In this document: piece by piece, positions 23,801 to 34,110 of the stretch | Layout: each line of letters opens with the position of its first letter | How positions within the stretch are numbered: position 1 is the stretch's first letter | Source: Thamnaconus septentrionalis | Lineage: Eukaryota; Chordata; Actinopteri; Tetraodontiformes; Monacanthidae | DNA: 64,000 nucleotides | Assembly (NCBI GenBank): GCA_009823395.1 | Contig: CM020507.1 | Coordinates: forward strand, 11,150,001 to 11,214,000 | Direction of reading: 5' to 3' | Notes under the pieces: generated by a model | What the model was told of the DNA's origin: nothing | Seen by the model: the letters and a program-made list of their open reading frames with translations, nothing else | Database searches by the model: none | Position numbers and translations under genes: made by a program

Positions 23801-25145
23801 TGGATTTAAAAATACGCATAAATACGCTGAAATCGTTTGATTCTCTCTAAGGTTGAATACTGCCACCAAGTGGCTGTCCCTGTTCCATACATGGCTTTAC
23901 TAACTGAATCTTGCTGTGCACAAGGCAGACACGACAAACGTCTCCATAGTCGCCCCGCCCTCCGCCGCCGCTGTCACATGCCTATCAGATCAAAGGCAGT
24001 AACGTTTCGTCTCATCGCTTCGCTCTTGTATCTTCCGCAGACAAGAAGAAAATAAGATTCACACGCGGTCGTCGTCTCAGTCGCTGAGGTAAAGTGTGTT
24101 CTCCTCACGCGCCGCACTGCACGCTGATGCTGCTCGTTGTTTCCATCTGGTTAAATGAAGCTGTGTCCTCTGCAGCCCGGTCATCCTGCAGACAACCGTT
24201 GAGGGCTGTAAAACCAGCGTGAGCCCGCTGGCTCTGTCCGAGCACTCGGACAGCAGGAAGAGATCCAGGAGCTCACTTCCCGCAAACGCCAGTGGAAGGT
24301 CAGTCCCAAGAATATAGCGTCTGGTTTATTTAAAATACAGCTTCACCCACTAGCGCCATGGTTTAACCGTTGACTTAAATAGCATTCTTCCAACACTACT
24401 TTTAAAGAGTTCTAGCCATTACCATGACGGTAAAATTAGAAGAGAAAATCCAATTAGAAGAGAAATATCTAAACAAAACTGCAAACACAAAAAATAACAG
24501 TCATGTCGTGTTTCCATGGTGCCTTTTTCAACTTTTGGACTACTTTGTTGAGGTAGCATGCAAAAGTGCTTATTTGTGCATTTAAAATATGAAGTGTTTA
24601 GAACAGAGGTTTGTGATAGAGAACATTTCTGTAAACCGGGGCGAGGCTGTGAAGAGCCTTTTAAGCAATTTAAAAAGTCCTAAAAATAAATTTTGACTGG
24701 GAATGTGACACAAATGTAACACAAGGCTGAGGTCAGTTTGCATATGTCAGCTTGAAACAGAAACTACAGCATTTTACCAACTTTTGGTCCAACAGTTTGT
24801 CATTGTGCTGGCCTTCTTGTATGAGATTTTAAAAAAAAGACATTTAATGCTTTTTTTTAAAGTTCAGAATTGTGCTGTTTGACAGGTTTTTTTTGTTTTT
24901 GTTTATTTCATTGCATTAAAACCTGTTGTTGTAGTTGACGCACAGACAAGACGCCGCCAAGAAGCTATAGCCGCTCACCGGTCCCTGTGGTCCCTACATT
25001 AACTGCCTCCCTTCTCTCTGCCAGCTCCCTGTGCCACGGCAGACTGGTCAGGTCTCTAGGCAACTTGCATGTAGTGACTGGCAGCAGAGACCCAATGTGT
25101 TGTGGGCCAGTGCCACAGCCAACACAGGCACCCTCATCTGCTTAA
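14831..25145 (+). CDS. cdc14b: CDC14B dual-specificity protein phosphatase
   Basis: Reverses CDK (proline-directed Ser/Thr) phosphorylation in mitotic exit, DNA repair and cilia biology; nucleolar or centrosomal. Exons: 14831-14939 (1a), 16200-16290, 16773-16848, 17304-17396, 17482-17558, 17747-17813, 17903-18053, 18159-18389, 18555-18693, 19449-19614, 19709-19806, 24041-24088, 24176-24298 and 25025-25145, continuous in frame, about 529 residues. Exon 1a encodes MKRKSER, the CDC14B nucleolar N-terminus. Core motifs are [36 protein letters not shown], and the PTP loop HCKAGLGRTG across the 18389/18555 junction. Then follow [15 protein letters not shown] and [12 protein letters not shown]. The last exon's [11 protein letters not shown] resembles the CDC14A tail. 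Alternative first and last exons are listed separately. Synteny supports cdc14b although the core often looks CDC14A-like. Confidence 0.95.
15480..15952 (+). promoter_or_regulatory. cdc14b: Probable second cdc14b promoter
   Basis: GC-rich block upstream of alternative exon 1b. It holds ATTGG at 15543-15547, a GGGCGGG Sp-type box near 15634, TTATATAAC at 15660-15668 and CCAAT at 15687-15691. No splice acceptor is needed to explain exon 1b, so independent transcription initiation is the simplest reading. Inference from motifs only. Confidence 0.45.
15953..16019 (+). CDS. cdc14b: cdc14b alternative first coding exon 1b (CDC14A-like N-terminus)
   Basis: The open frame starts at ATG 15953, with a second in-frame ATG at 15974. 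It ends ATCAAGG followed by the strong donor gtgagt. The exon leaves phase 1, the same as exon 1a, so it joins exon 16200-16290 to give [10 protein letters not shown]. The encoded [15 protein letters not shown] resembles the CDC14A N-terminus (ESGELIGACEFMKD) rather than MKRKSER. It would yield a protein about 14 residues shorter at the N-terminus and lacking the basic nucleolar segment. Confidence 0.75.
18757..19062. mobile_element. L2-clade LINE 3' fragment with GAAT tail
   Basis: It contains the phrases GTTTGCATGTTCTCCCCGTG, CTGCGATGAACTGGCGAC and CAGCTGGGATAGGCTCCAGC and ends in tandem GAAT. This is the hallmark of the 3' end of teleost L2/Maui-type LINEs and their SINE partners. It lies in a cdc14b intron, 5'-truncated and without an open reading frame. 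Confidence 0.8.
22416..22829. mobile_element. hAT-type MITE, copy 2
   Basis: This 414-bp relative of the 4222-4694 element lies in the opposite orientation. Its ends are TAAGGACG and CATCCCAA, slightly degraded inverted repeats. It is flanked by the perfect 8-bp direct repeat AAATGAAC (22408-22415 and 22830-22837). It sits inside the large cdc14b intron between 19806 and 23390. Confidence 0.88.
23390..23504 (+). CDS. cdc14b: cdc14b alternative terminal exon encoding a hydrophobic tail
   Basis: A pyrimidine-rich tract ending acttttcag precedes this exon, which accepts the phase-2 end of exon 19709-19806. It encodes 37 more residues ([20 protein letters not shown], then [17 protein letters not shown]) and a TGA stop. 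It closely resembles the hydrophobic C-terminal tail of a mammalian CDC14 isoform that contains CSVVIWWIVC and FCLDGF. The run of hydrophobic residues is long enough to span a membrane, so this isoform (about 456 or 470 residues) may be tail-anchored. Family resemblance is from memory; membrane insertion is inference. Confidence 0.85.
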
Positions 25146-26186
25146 ACATGGCCCCACCTGCAGGCAAGCTCCCACAGACTCCCTGTGAGCCACATGGAGA
25201 CTGCATGTGCACATAGACAGAATCAGTTTCTATTTCCACAAATGGCTTTTTTTTATTGATGATTAAGTGTCAAATGTGCTCTATGCCAAGCAAACGCCCG
25301 ATTTAAACAGCTTCTCTTCACAACTGGCGACTAAAGAATCTGTCACACTTCACTGGGACTTGTGAAAATTCAAAGACCCATCCTTTCTTCTTTTTCTGCT
25401 TTAATCAGCGATTGCACTGTAATTACCTAGTAATTGCACAGTAATTACTTACCTAGACTGGGCTGCATCGACAAGCATTGAATGTCAGTGCTTCAGAGAG
25501 ATTTTATTAAAGTTTGACTTTGGCAGGCACCCTGATTTTAAAGGTGCCAGTAGACTAATTTTGATTTTTAATTCCTAAGCAGCTTAGAATAAAGTTATGA
25601 CAATGATTTCCATCCATCACCTGTTTATTTTTTAAAACACAGAAAGTGAGCCGCTCGTCTGTATACCCAGACTTTGTCGTTGCAACTCAGCCTTGGTTTT
25701 CACTCCTACTTCCGTGGTAGACTGTCAATCATCTCTGACAAACTCTTGATCATAGCTTGACACCGTCCAGGACTAACACTCAGTGCCCCACTGTTTGTTA
25801 TCCAAGTGAAACTGCACTCGCTGCTTCTTTTCAAAGCTGTCCCTCTGAGAGGCATGTGACCGGCTATAGTTTCTTCTCAACTGTGTCCTTCTGCCTCTGC
25901 CACACTCTGTACCTGATCTGCGCCTTCATCATTCTTCATCTTCCCCTCCACCCCACTCCTTCTTCCTCTCTTCCGACTACACACTGCAGACATGCTGCGT
26001 CGAAAGGACGTAAAGTTCGCAGCTCTTTGCAGCCTGTTCGATGTGCCAGGCTATGGTACCTTTCTCCTTTACATGCATATCTGGAATTATCTGTCTTTGG
26101 GCATGACTTAGTTTGCATTAATAAAGTCATTTAATACTGTCAGTGAAGTCCAACTCTGTTAATTGTAACTTTTTCTTTCTTCACAG

Positions 26187-26226
26187 CCACTCCATCCCCA
26201 AAGCTAGAGCTCCTCTGCTGCGATGA
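26187..26226 (+). CDS. cdc14b: Candidate further cdc14b terminal exon
   Basis: The tract ttttctttcttcacag precedes a short frame that accepts the phase-2 end of exon 24176-24298 directly and encodes SHSIPKARAPLLR then TGA. It resembles the CDC14A C-terminus SRSIPSLQSEY only weakly. It leads straight into a 3' UTR with AATAAA at 26851. If exon 25025-25145 is skipped, this would be the end of the protein. An intermediate exon near 25990-26055 is also possible in phase. Confidence 0.4.
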
Positions 26227-26850
26227 GCCTGTGGAACTGCAAATCTTTAAAGGGATTTATTGTTCAACTTTTGACTGTACAGATTTGTTTTTGTTTTTTA
26301 CATACATATACAGTATATATATATATATAACAAAGAGGATGGATAAATAGCCAGTATGTTGGACATAAGAGACTTTATAAAAAGGCACTTTTCCTTCACT
26401 TCAAACAGAGCGTCATGAGATTGATTTTATGATTCCCTTGTTTCCACTATATCAAAGCATGATGACATCATACTGGACCTGCCACCATCATATTGATTTC
26501 TTCCTGTTCCTTCAGATACAATTGGTACATTGGTATATTGATAATCATTTGAATTAATGTGCATGTACTTTGTGGGGAGTTGGCCACTGATTTAAGAAAT
26601 GCAATACAAGTCACAGCAAAACCTGGCTGTACGCTTGTTATTTCAGATTAACATTTGTTTTTCCACACAGTGTCAGTAAAGACTGTAAATATGCCAACAT
26701 TTTATACTCTGTATTTATTAAATATTTTGTACGATGTTTAAAACCATGAAGTGAAATGCCAGTGGTCCTAATGGGGCCCAATCGTGACTAACCCATGTTA
26801 AGAGACTGTGGACGTCTGCTTGCGACAAGTAGAATTTGATTTTTTTTTCC

Positions 26851-26856
26851 AATAAA
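26851..26856 (+). terminator. cdc14b: Polyadenylation signal of cdc14b
   Basis: AATAAA about 625 bp past the last candidate stop codon. The convergent habp4 signal is only 230 bp further on, so the two transcripts end almost back to back. Confidence 0.65.
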
Positions 26857-27085
26857 ATGTACCCATACCTCCAGTTGTCAAGTCTATCATCTGCTTAAAT
26901 GGACCACAGTATTGCCTGCTGTTGTCATGGTTTAAAAAGGACCAAGCAGTTACCTTAAAAAAAGAAACAAAAACAAAAAAATTTTAGTCAAGTTTTTTCA
27001 GCACAAAACTTTCAAACTTCCTACAACTTTCTTCCTAGGTGCAACAGTTTCACTTGAATGCAACAGAGATAAGCTTTCAAAAACG

Positions 27086-27091
27086 TTTATT
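27086..27091 (-). terminator. habp4: Polyadenylation signal of habp4
   Basis: TTTATT on the plus strand is AATAAA on the minus strand, about 135 bp past the habp4 stop codon. Confidence 0.6.
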
Positions 27092-27225
27092 CTTTGCCAA
27101 ATGCTGAACAGTGAAGAACGAAAAGCAGAACAAATCACCCATAGCATACAAACAGCTGAAACATGAAGAGCTTTCCTGTCAAGTGAACTAATGGGAGACG
27201 GGAAGGAACGGCTGCTTCCCTGCAG

Positions 27226-29841
27226 TTATTTTCCCGTTGACAGCTCTGGGAACTCATCTGGGTCATTTGGATTCAGAACCATTTCGTCCTCCTGCTAGTA
27301 GACAGGCAGTGGAAAAGCTGAGTGACGTCACAAAATGTAAAGGTTTCCACAGGTGTTCTCTGCAGCACATTTTTCCCCACAGCAATATGAACTCATTAAA
27401 TTGTATCTTGCTTTCACCAAAAGGTTTAATGTTTGTCATTTAATGGCATGAAGTGGAACTGAAGTGATATTTCCCAGCTGAAAATTTCAAACAAGGGAAT
27501 GTGAGCGTAATGGTGTGTGTGTGCGTGCATGTGTGCATGCATAGCAACAACTGACACAGATGTAGCTATCTGCAGGACAAAATTTGACCCATCAGTCTGA
27601 CTGATATACATAATTTGAAAACTATAAATTACTGACTAAGATACAGATGTTATTTACTGACAATTCACATTACCAGAGCATCTTCTTTCTAGTAGACCAT
27701 TTCTTCCCTAAATACTGAAGATGGAAGACCAAGAGTGGTGCGCTCACCTTCTCCAGCACAGGTTTGGCCTTCTCCGGGCGACTGGCTGGACCACCCTGTG
27801 ACCCCTTTCCTTTACGACTGGACCGTCCAAGACTTCCAAAATTGATGTCCATGAGGGAGGTGATGTCATTCACAGACTTCCTGAGGAAGTTGCCGTCCTC
27901 CATGCACTCCATTATCCCACTGAATTTCTGATATTTAGGGCAGTGTATGAGTTACAGCATTAAACAAGAGGAAGGGAAAAAAATCTGAGGCCGATATGAA
28001 GCCTTCAAAAAGATTTTAAAATACATGATCCTGGATTACTCTTATTGTTAACTAAATATTGCACAACAAAGAAGCTGATCACGTTAAACTGACTTTTGAA
28101 ATGTCAACCGAGCTCCAGCTGAAAACGCCGAAATGACCTCTTCACAGCAAACTTCAGACTTCTCACCTCTTGCTGCCTTGACTGATGGATGACTTTGGCT
28201 TTGGTGGGAATTTTGTCCTCAGCTTTGCGGATGTTAAACTCCACCCTGGGACGACTCACCTCCTGCAGGGCCTTCCACTCATCAAGAGACATCTCCACAT
28301 CAATCTTAACCTCCAACTCTGCGTCTTTCTCCTGTGCTCTAAAATCAAGATAAAACACCATTAAGTTGTCATAAACTGTTAAGATGTCATGTCAAATGAA
28401 AATGTGGAATTTCAAAAATCAATGGCATCGCTTCATAAGGATGACGAGTGTTTGAATGGTTCAATCAATTGATGGGTCAATACAGACTAATGGTTCATTT
28501 TACCTCTATACATTAGAATCCCAGTTACAGTATAACTAGAACAGAGGTGCTAAATGTTTCTCACCCATTTTGCTTCTCTTCCTCCTCTTGCATTTGTGTG
28601 TCCTCAGATTTAACTGAAACATCCGATATCGCCTCCATTGAATCGCTGCACAGAATGTCCAAGGACAAACAGAAAATTGGTTCTACTGTCTGACAAAAAT
28701 TGTCATTAAAATGTATGCTCAGTTACCCAGAAGCTTCTTCGACGAAGCCCCAGTTCCAGGATCCCCTGCCTTCTCTTTTCTCTTCAGGAGAGATGTGCCT
28801 GCATTAGTGTTAAAAATCAGTTGGCAATAACACAAATCAATGCTATAAAAGAGCGAGATAGCCGTTTGAGAGTGACTCAAAATACGATGGAGGCTTACGA
28901 TCCACTGCGTCGATCATGTTCTCTCTTGCCCCTTGATTTGAAGTTGTCAGAGTTTCTTGTGAAGCCTCTACTTCCCGTACTCTTAAAAGTCCCTCTGGGT
29001 CGGGAGTCAGGGCGTTCATTAACAGGCGGCCTGAGAAGCGATGCAATTAGAGCCAAATGGATTGTCAAGAGCGTTAGAGGCACTGTGCCATTTTTATTTT
29101 ATCATTATTGTATTGCAGGCTGTGGCACTGCATCCTTGACTTTGACAAAATCCCATACTTGGGAATGGAGAACTCCTGCGGGATTGCATCTTGGTTGGCC
29201 CTTCTTTCCACAAACACAGCTTTCTTCCTGGCCCCCTGGACCTCCTCCCTCACTGGTCCAGGACGGCCCTGTTCCAGTGGCTCTTGCTGCTTGCGGACTG
29301 AATCAAAACAGAGGGTCATGAAGTTAGACAAGAATCAATTGTACTCAGGTTACAAGCCTTAAATTCTGTTCCCAAACTGGAGGCACTGCGCGCCCAAATG
29401 ATGGCAACCACCTAGGTTAGCTTGGATTGACAAGTAGCAGACGTCAACTTAAAAAAACAAAAACAAACAAATAAACACTAACTTAAAGGGAGGGGGGGGG
29501 CTAAAGATATTGTTAGACATTGAGACCAGAATGATGCTACTGAAACTAATATAAACACATTTTGCTTGTCGCTCGTACAAAAGGGACGGGGCGGCTAGTT
29601 TTGGGTGCGTTAGCTGACCTGGAACTGAGTCACCTCCAACTGACGCGATGGGGAAGCGCCTGTCCTTCTGAGTCTCCCTCTGGCCAGGTTTCTTCTTGCT
29701 TTTCTTGTCTACCTCCTCCTTTTTCTTCTTCCTTTTCTCCTGCGCCATTTGAATTTCCGTCATCAAATCGAATGGGTCGACATCACCGTCCAGGTCCACG
29801 AACCTGTTGGCCACGACGCATCCGTAGGCCTCGGGCAGCAT
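27226..29841 (-). CDS. habp4: Hyaluronan-binding protein 4 (Ki-1/57; SERBP1 family)
   Basis: RNA-binding protein of the HABP4/SERBP1 family. Family members bind mRNA and ribosomes and, with eEF2, hold ribosomes dormant in fish and frog eggs. Exons in transcript order: 29619-29841, 29141-29297, 28899-29030, 28727-28798, 28565-28645, 28167-28338, 27748-27927 and 27226-27291, in frame, 360 residues (human 413). N-terminal AYGCVVANRFVDLDGDVDPF matches the conserved start. MSLDEWKALQ and VEFNIRKAEDKIPTKAKVIH mark the HABP4/PAI-RBP1 domain. The last exon encodes NPNDPDEFPELS, the conserved C-terminal signature. A donor at GGAG/gtgact would shorten exon 1 by five codons without changing phase. The central RGG box is much reduced. 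Convergent with cdc14b, as in human 9q22. Confidence 0.93.
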
Positions 29842-30599
29842 ACTTCAGCCTGTGTGTGCTGCAGAGAGGAGAGAAGACGCTCACCAACGTTTCTCCTCAC
29901 GATTAAAGCATAATAACTGGGAGAAAAGTCCGGAAAACACAGTTTGCCGATCTAGAATCCAGATTCTTTCAGGTCGTACAACACATTGGAGATATGGTCG
30001 CGGCTCAGTGGTTATGCGTAATTGTTTTCACCTGTTTGGACAATTTAAGTCACGCCCCTGAACGCACGTATGGCCTACTCAACAATTAATATTCAGTTTT
30101 ACGGCTTAAGTCCGCTAATTTATGCTGATTCAGGACGATCTGTCTCAAGGGGGAAAAAAAGGGAACATTGTGTTTTGTTTTGAACATAACTGCTAAAAAT
30201 TGGTAATGGGCACTGGGGAAAATATATTAATTTTGCTTAAAAATATCGCAAAAAATCTTAATAATTCCTATTTCAGTTTATGTCTGACATTAATTAAAAT
30301 TTGGATAGACAAGAGTCAATGGCTAATTCTCCTTTTAGAAATGACTGAGACTGATAGGGTGGATGAAGACAATGGAGGAAGTTGTTCCACATTTATCTCA
30401 TGATTTTTAAATTTTTGTTTTTAAATAGTTGTGGGTTTAAAAAAAAAATGGCTAAACCCAGAGCCTCAGATAATGACACATCATCTTGATTAAAATCAAA
30501 TCATCAAACCGAATACTGAAATGTTTTACTGCCTGCCGTTTCTGTTGGTTCTTAAAATCAGGAGATTATTTTACCACTTAATTTCACCTTCTATCAATG

Positions 30600-31170
30600 C
30601 TTCTCCTGTACTCAGGCTCACAGGGGTTGCTGGAGCCAATCCTATGGATTCTCATGCAACAGCAGGGTAAAAAGTCGATGTTAAAAAGTTAAATGTGCCA
30701 CCGATTTGTCACAACCTGAAGGATGCAAAATTTGTCCTCATTTGACAAATCCACTGAGGGAGCATAGGGCACCAGTGGTATCACGCGTGGGAATCATTGG
30801 ATGATCTAACTTCTGAGTCAAACCCTGAATATGACTTGGCTAGTGATTAAACCCACAACCTACCAGTCACAGTCTTTACCACAAGGCTACTGAACTGGTG
30901 CAAAGGATACACACACCCTGGACAAGTCGGCAGTTTATTGCCAGGCCATATAGACAAACAACCATAAACACTCATACTTGGAGCCAAGATTTCCACAGAG
31001 TTCCCAAATTGCCCTCTGGTCTGGCATGACTTTGGGCTGTGGGAGTCCCCAGATGTGGGAGTCCCCAGATGCATGCGCACAAATTCCACACAGAAAGGCC
31101 CAGGAAACAAAACCTGCGACCCTCTCACTGTGAGGCAAGAGCACTAACCACTGCTGACCATATCACCCTC
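30600..31170. mobile_element. L2-clade LINE 3' fragments, reverse orientation
   Basis: Two pieces, 30600-30640 and about 30870-31170, carry reverse complements of the L2-tail phrases (CACCCTGGACAAGTCG, ACAGAAAGGCCCAGGAAAC, AGAGCACTAACCACTG). A 16-bp unit with GGGAGTCCCCAGATG is duplicated in tandem near 31045. The pieces are degraded, with no open reading frame. Confidence 0.7.
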
Positions 31171-32144
31171 TTTCAATGTATGTTGTTAATTAGATAACAT
31201 TTTTTTGTCACCTTGGACTTTGTATAAAAGAAGAAAGTATTTAAAAGCGCCAACCACCTCTGTCAACCTCCTTTTAATTTCTTGATTTTTGCAGTGAATT
31301 TAAGCACCCATGTATCGCAGTCAAACTAAATGTTAAAGAAAATGTCACATTAGATAATTAAGATAAGCTAAGCCAGCTAAATGTTATTGTTAGCATATCA
31401 GAAGTTTACTGTTTTCTGTTTAATGTCTGTGCAGTTAGGAATTGTCACAATGACTACTGCTGCATCTGTTTCTTTCTTATTTTCTTGTACAGTACATACA
31501 TGTAGACTTGTATATATTTATTGTATTTTTTTTTTTTATTATTTAGGTACATGTTGCACTGTAAGACAGTCAAATCCACATCCTGAAATGTTTTATTTTA
31601 ACAATGGAAGTTTTTCCCAGATGGGTGTAACAACTGTTTTCATCTCACCTATTGTAACCAACTAACCTGATTTACATGTCGTAGGAAAGGCGCCTCCGTG
31701 GGTTTGTTTGATTTGCATTTGGGGACTGTCTCTGCCTTTTGTTTACCTAACTTTCCTTTAAAATGTTGTGAGTCTCAGTGAGAGAAGTAGAAAGGTCTTG
31801 GTGATCTATTGTTACTGTTATCTTGGAAAATAACCCCTGATGACCAAAAGGCTCCCAAGTAAGAAGAGCAACTGATTGAATCCTTTGAATATGCATTTTA
31901 GAGGTGTCTCTGGTCTGGGAGGATATTTAAGGGAAAGAGCAAGAACCTCGTGGCTCTCTTTTTTCTTGGACTCTCTCTTTCTTTGGCTCTCTTTTCTTGT
32001 GTTTTCTTCTTCAGCTTTTTCCTCTTCTTCTGCTTCTCTTCTGCTTGTATAAAGCGCTTTGAAACGCCCTTGGTTGTGATTTAGCGCTGTACAAATAAAG
32101 TTTTATTATTATTATTCTCCTCCTCAAGCTTCTTCTTGTCCTTG

Positions 32145-32218
32145 TTCTTCTTCTTCTTCTTCTTCTTCTTCTTCTTCTTCTTCTTCTTCTTCTTCTTCTT
32201 CTTCTTCTTCTTCTTCTT
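32145..32218. repeat. TTC trinucleotide microsatellite
   Basis: About 24 TTC units (GAA on the other strand), a triplex-prone purine-pyrimidine mirror repeat, inside the fold-back element. Confidence 0.95.
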
Positions 32219-32320
32219 GATCCGCATAAATTGGTATGTCATCCATCTTCCTTCAGCATTGACTTGTTGAGACTTTTTGTTCTATATGGAGAATAATCTG
32301 ACATCAGATGTTGATTTAGT

Positions 32321-32741
32321 CTTCAGTTATATGGTAAATTTATCCGAGTAATACTTATACTCTTTACCTCTGAGTTGAATAGAAAATATTGAGTATCATG
32401 GTTTTTTTTTAACTATTAAGTCAGATGATATAAACCTCTGAATATCTCTACCTAGATGTCTGGGCTGTTCTTCTATGTTAAGAAGGTCACTGCATGATTT
32501 GTCTATATCTGCCATCACTGAATTAAAATAGGGATTAATCAGAATCCCAATGACCTTAGTTATGTGGTAAGTTTCACTGGACATTATTCAAACCCTTAAC
32601 CTATGAGTTGGACAGATAAGATTGGGTATCATGTTCAATAACCTCTGAATACTCCAACCCAGGTATCAAGGCTATTCTTTCATGTTTAATAAACTAACTG
32701 AATAGTTTTGTTAATTTATATAAGCCATCCCTGAACTGAAG
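32321..32741. repeat. Diverged tandem duplication, about 200-230 bp unit
   Basis: The unit starting at about 32321 (cttcagttatatggtaaattt) recurs from about 32552 (ccttagttatgtggtaagttt). Shared landmarks in the same order include gagttg, gtatcatg, aacctctgaat, cta/ttct with catgtt and gccatc. It lies inside the fold-back element and has no coding potential. Confidence 0.6.
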
Positions 32742-33074
32742 ACTAATGTCAGATCACTAGAACTTTATTATGATAGAGTCTATATTCTCAATTATTAATC
32801 AAGTCTTTCTCTCAATATATATATAAAAGTAAAGTTATTATTATCAAATGGAGTCAGATTAAATTAATTATGATGTACTTCACTTTGAAATCCTCATCTT
32901 AAATACTGGAACGACGGAATACGTGTTGGGCAGATATTATTATATGTGCCAAGATATTTCCTCCCCTACAACATGTTAATGTATACTTGTATATGTAGGG
33001 GAGGAAATATCTGTATTTGGGGACAGAGACAGTCCCCAAATACAATCATACAAATTCGAGGAGTAACAATAGGT

Positions 33075-33195
33075 GAGATGGGTGTAACGGGTGTAACGGG
33101 TGTAACACAGTGGTTACACCCGTCTGTGAAAAACCTCTTTTATTACACCCGTCTGGGAAAAACTTCTCTAGTAACACCCGTCTGAGAAAAACCTC
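33075..33195. repeat. Clustered short tandem repeats GGTGTAACG and a 28-bp unit
   Basis: Three GGTGTAAC(G) units at 33079-33107 are followed by three copies of an ACACCCGTCTG-NN-AAAAAC unit spaced about 28-30 bp apart. The two families are partly complementary (GTGTAAC against GTTACAC), so the region can fold on itself. Confidence 0.7.
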
Positions 33196-33714
33196 AATTG
33201 TTAAAGGAAAAAATTCCTGGATGTGGATTTGACTGTCTTACATATATATACTAGTATATATTATGTTTTTATATAGTATATACTAGTATATATATATTTT
33301 CTTTTATTTCACCACCGAGTTGCACATTTGTTTACTTTTTACTGTTGCTGACTATATTTTTGTTATGTTTTTGTTTGTTTTAACCTCAGTAGAGAGAACA
33401 GACACAAACTGGAATAAAATTCTGTTTGGCATGCACAAACTAGGCCATTAAAGCTGATTCTGATTCTGACAACTCATCTGACATCAAAGGGGCATAATAA
33501 GTTACATTTTTAAATATCACTTCAGAAACAACATTTTTTGACCATGTGTGATTATAAATCCAATTTCAGCAACAAAATAAATAGGGATTCACCTCTGCAT
33601 AGTTCCTAAGAGTGGAACTGATTTGTGTTTTATTAGCACTCATACAGTCAAACCCATTTAGTTTCTGTTTTCCTCACACTGTGCTCTTTGTTCAAGTACA
33701 TCCGCCCTATAATA

Positions 33715-34110
33715 ATTACGTAACTTTGGCGCCTTCAGGCCTCTGCTTCTTTTCCCTTTAAATTGACTAAATGTAATAACATAAACAGACGCTACAGCGC
33801 GGGAAAGCGCCATCTGGTCGACCTCAATGCAAAAAAAATTAACCGCCCTTCACTCCCATTGGCTCTGCCGCAGCCAAACGTGGGCACTGTCGGACTTTAT
33901 TGCCCAATCTAATCGTCAATGCTCGAGAGCGCGCGGCAAGTGTTCAAACCTTATTGGCCAAAGGCGCATGAGCCAATCATTAAGCCAGAAGACCCCCCTT
34001 TGTGTCCATTGGCCCTACGGGTGTACTGTATGAAACCATGTGACTGCTCCTATTGGTTACATCCGAAAGGTGGTCCCAGACTGTGTACGCTGATTGGCTA
34101 CGCAGCCGCT
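33715..34110 (+). promoter_or_regulatory. znf367: znf367 promoter with seven CCAAT boxes and an E2F-like site
   Basis: Seven CCAAT/ATTGG pentamers lie within 240 bp: 33858-33862, 33904-33908, 33953-33957, 33973-33977, 34008-34012, 34052-34056 and 34093-34097. Most are 20-50 bp apart. GCGGGAAA near 33799, the complement of the E2F consensus TTTCCCGC, lies upstream, and CTTTGGCGCC lies near 33725. No TATA box is clear. Multiple NF-Y boxes with E2F sites are typical of cell-cycle genes. Confidence 0.7.

Larger units (their letters stand above)
31561..33242. repeat. Fold-back element with long inverted arms
   Basis: The left arm (about 31561-31740) starts GTAAGACAGTCAAATCCACA. The right arm (about 32990-33242) ends with its exact reverse complement. 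Further matches follow in order: AACAAT, a GTTTTTCYCAG/GGGTGTAA block, CATCTCACCTATTGTWAC, and GGGGACTGTCTCTG. The right arm is longer because a block is repeated. No transposase open reading frame lies between the arms. I cannot assign a superfamily because no clear target duplication was found. Confidence 0.65.

Noticed and set aside
31985..32110. TATAAAGCGCTTTGA and AGCGCTGTACAAATAAA words followed by ATT units.
   Set aside because: A common teleost repeat tail; too short to assign to a family and not a gene.
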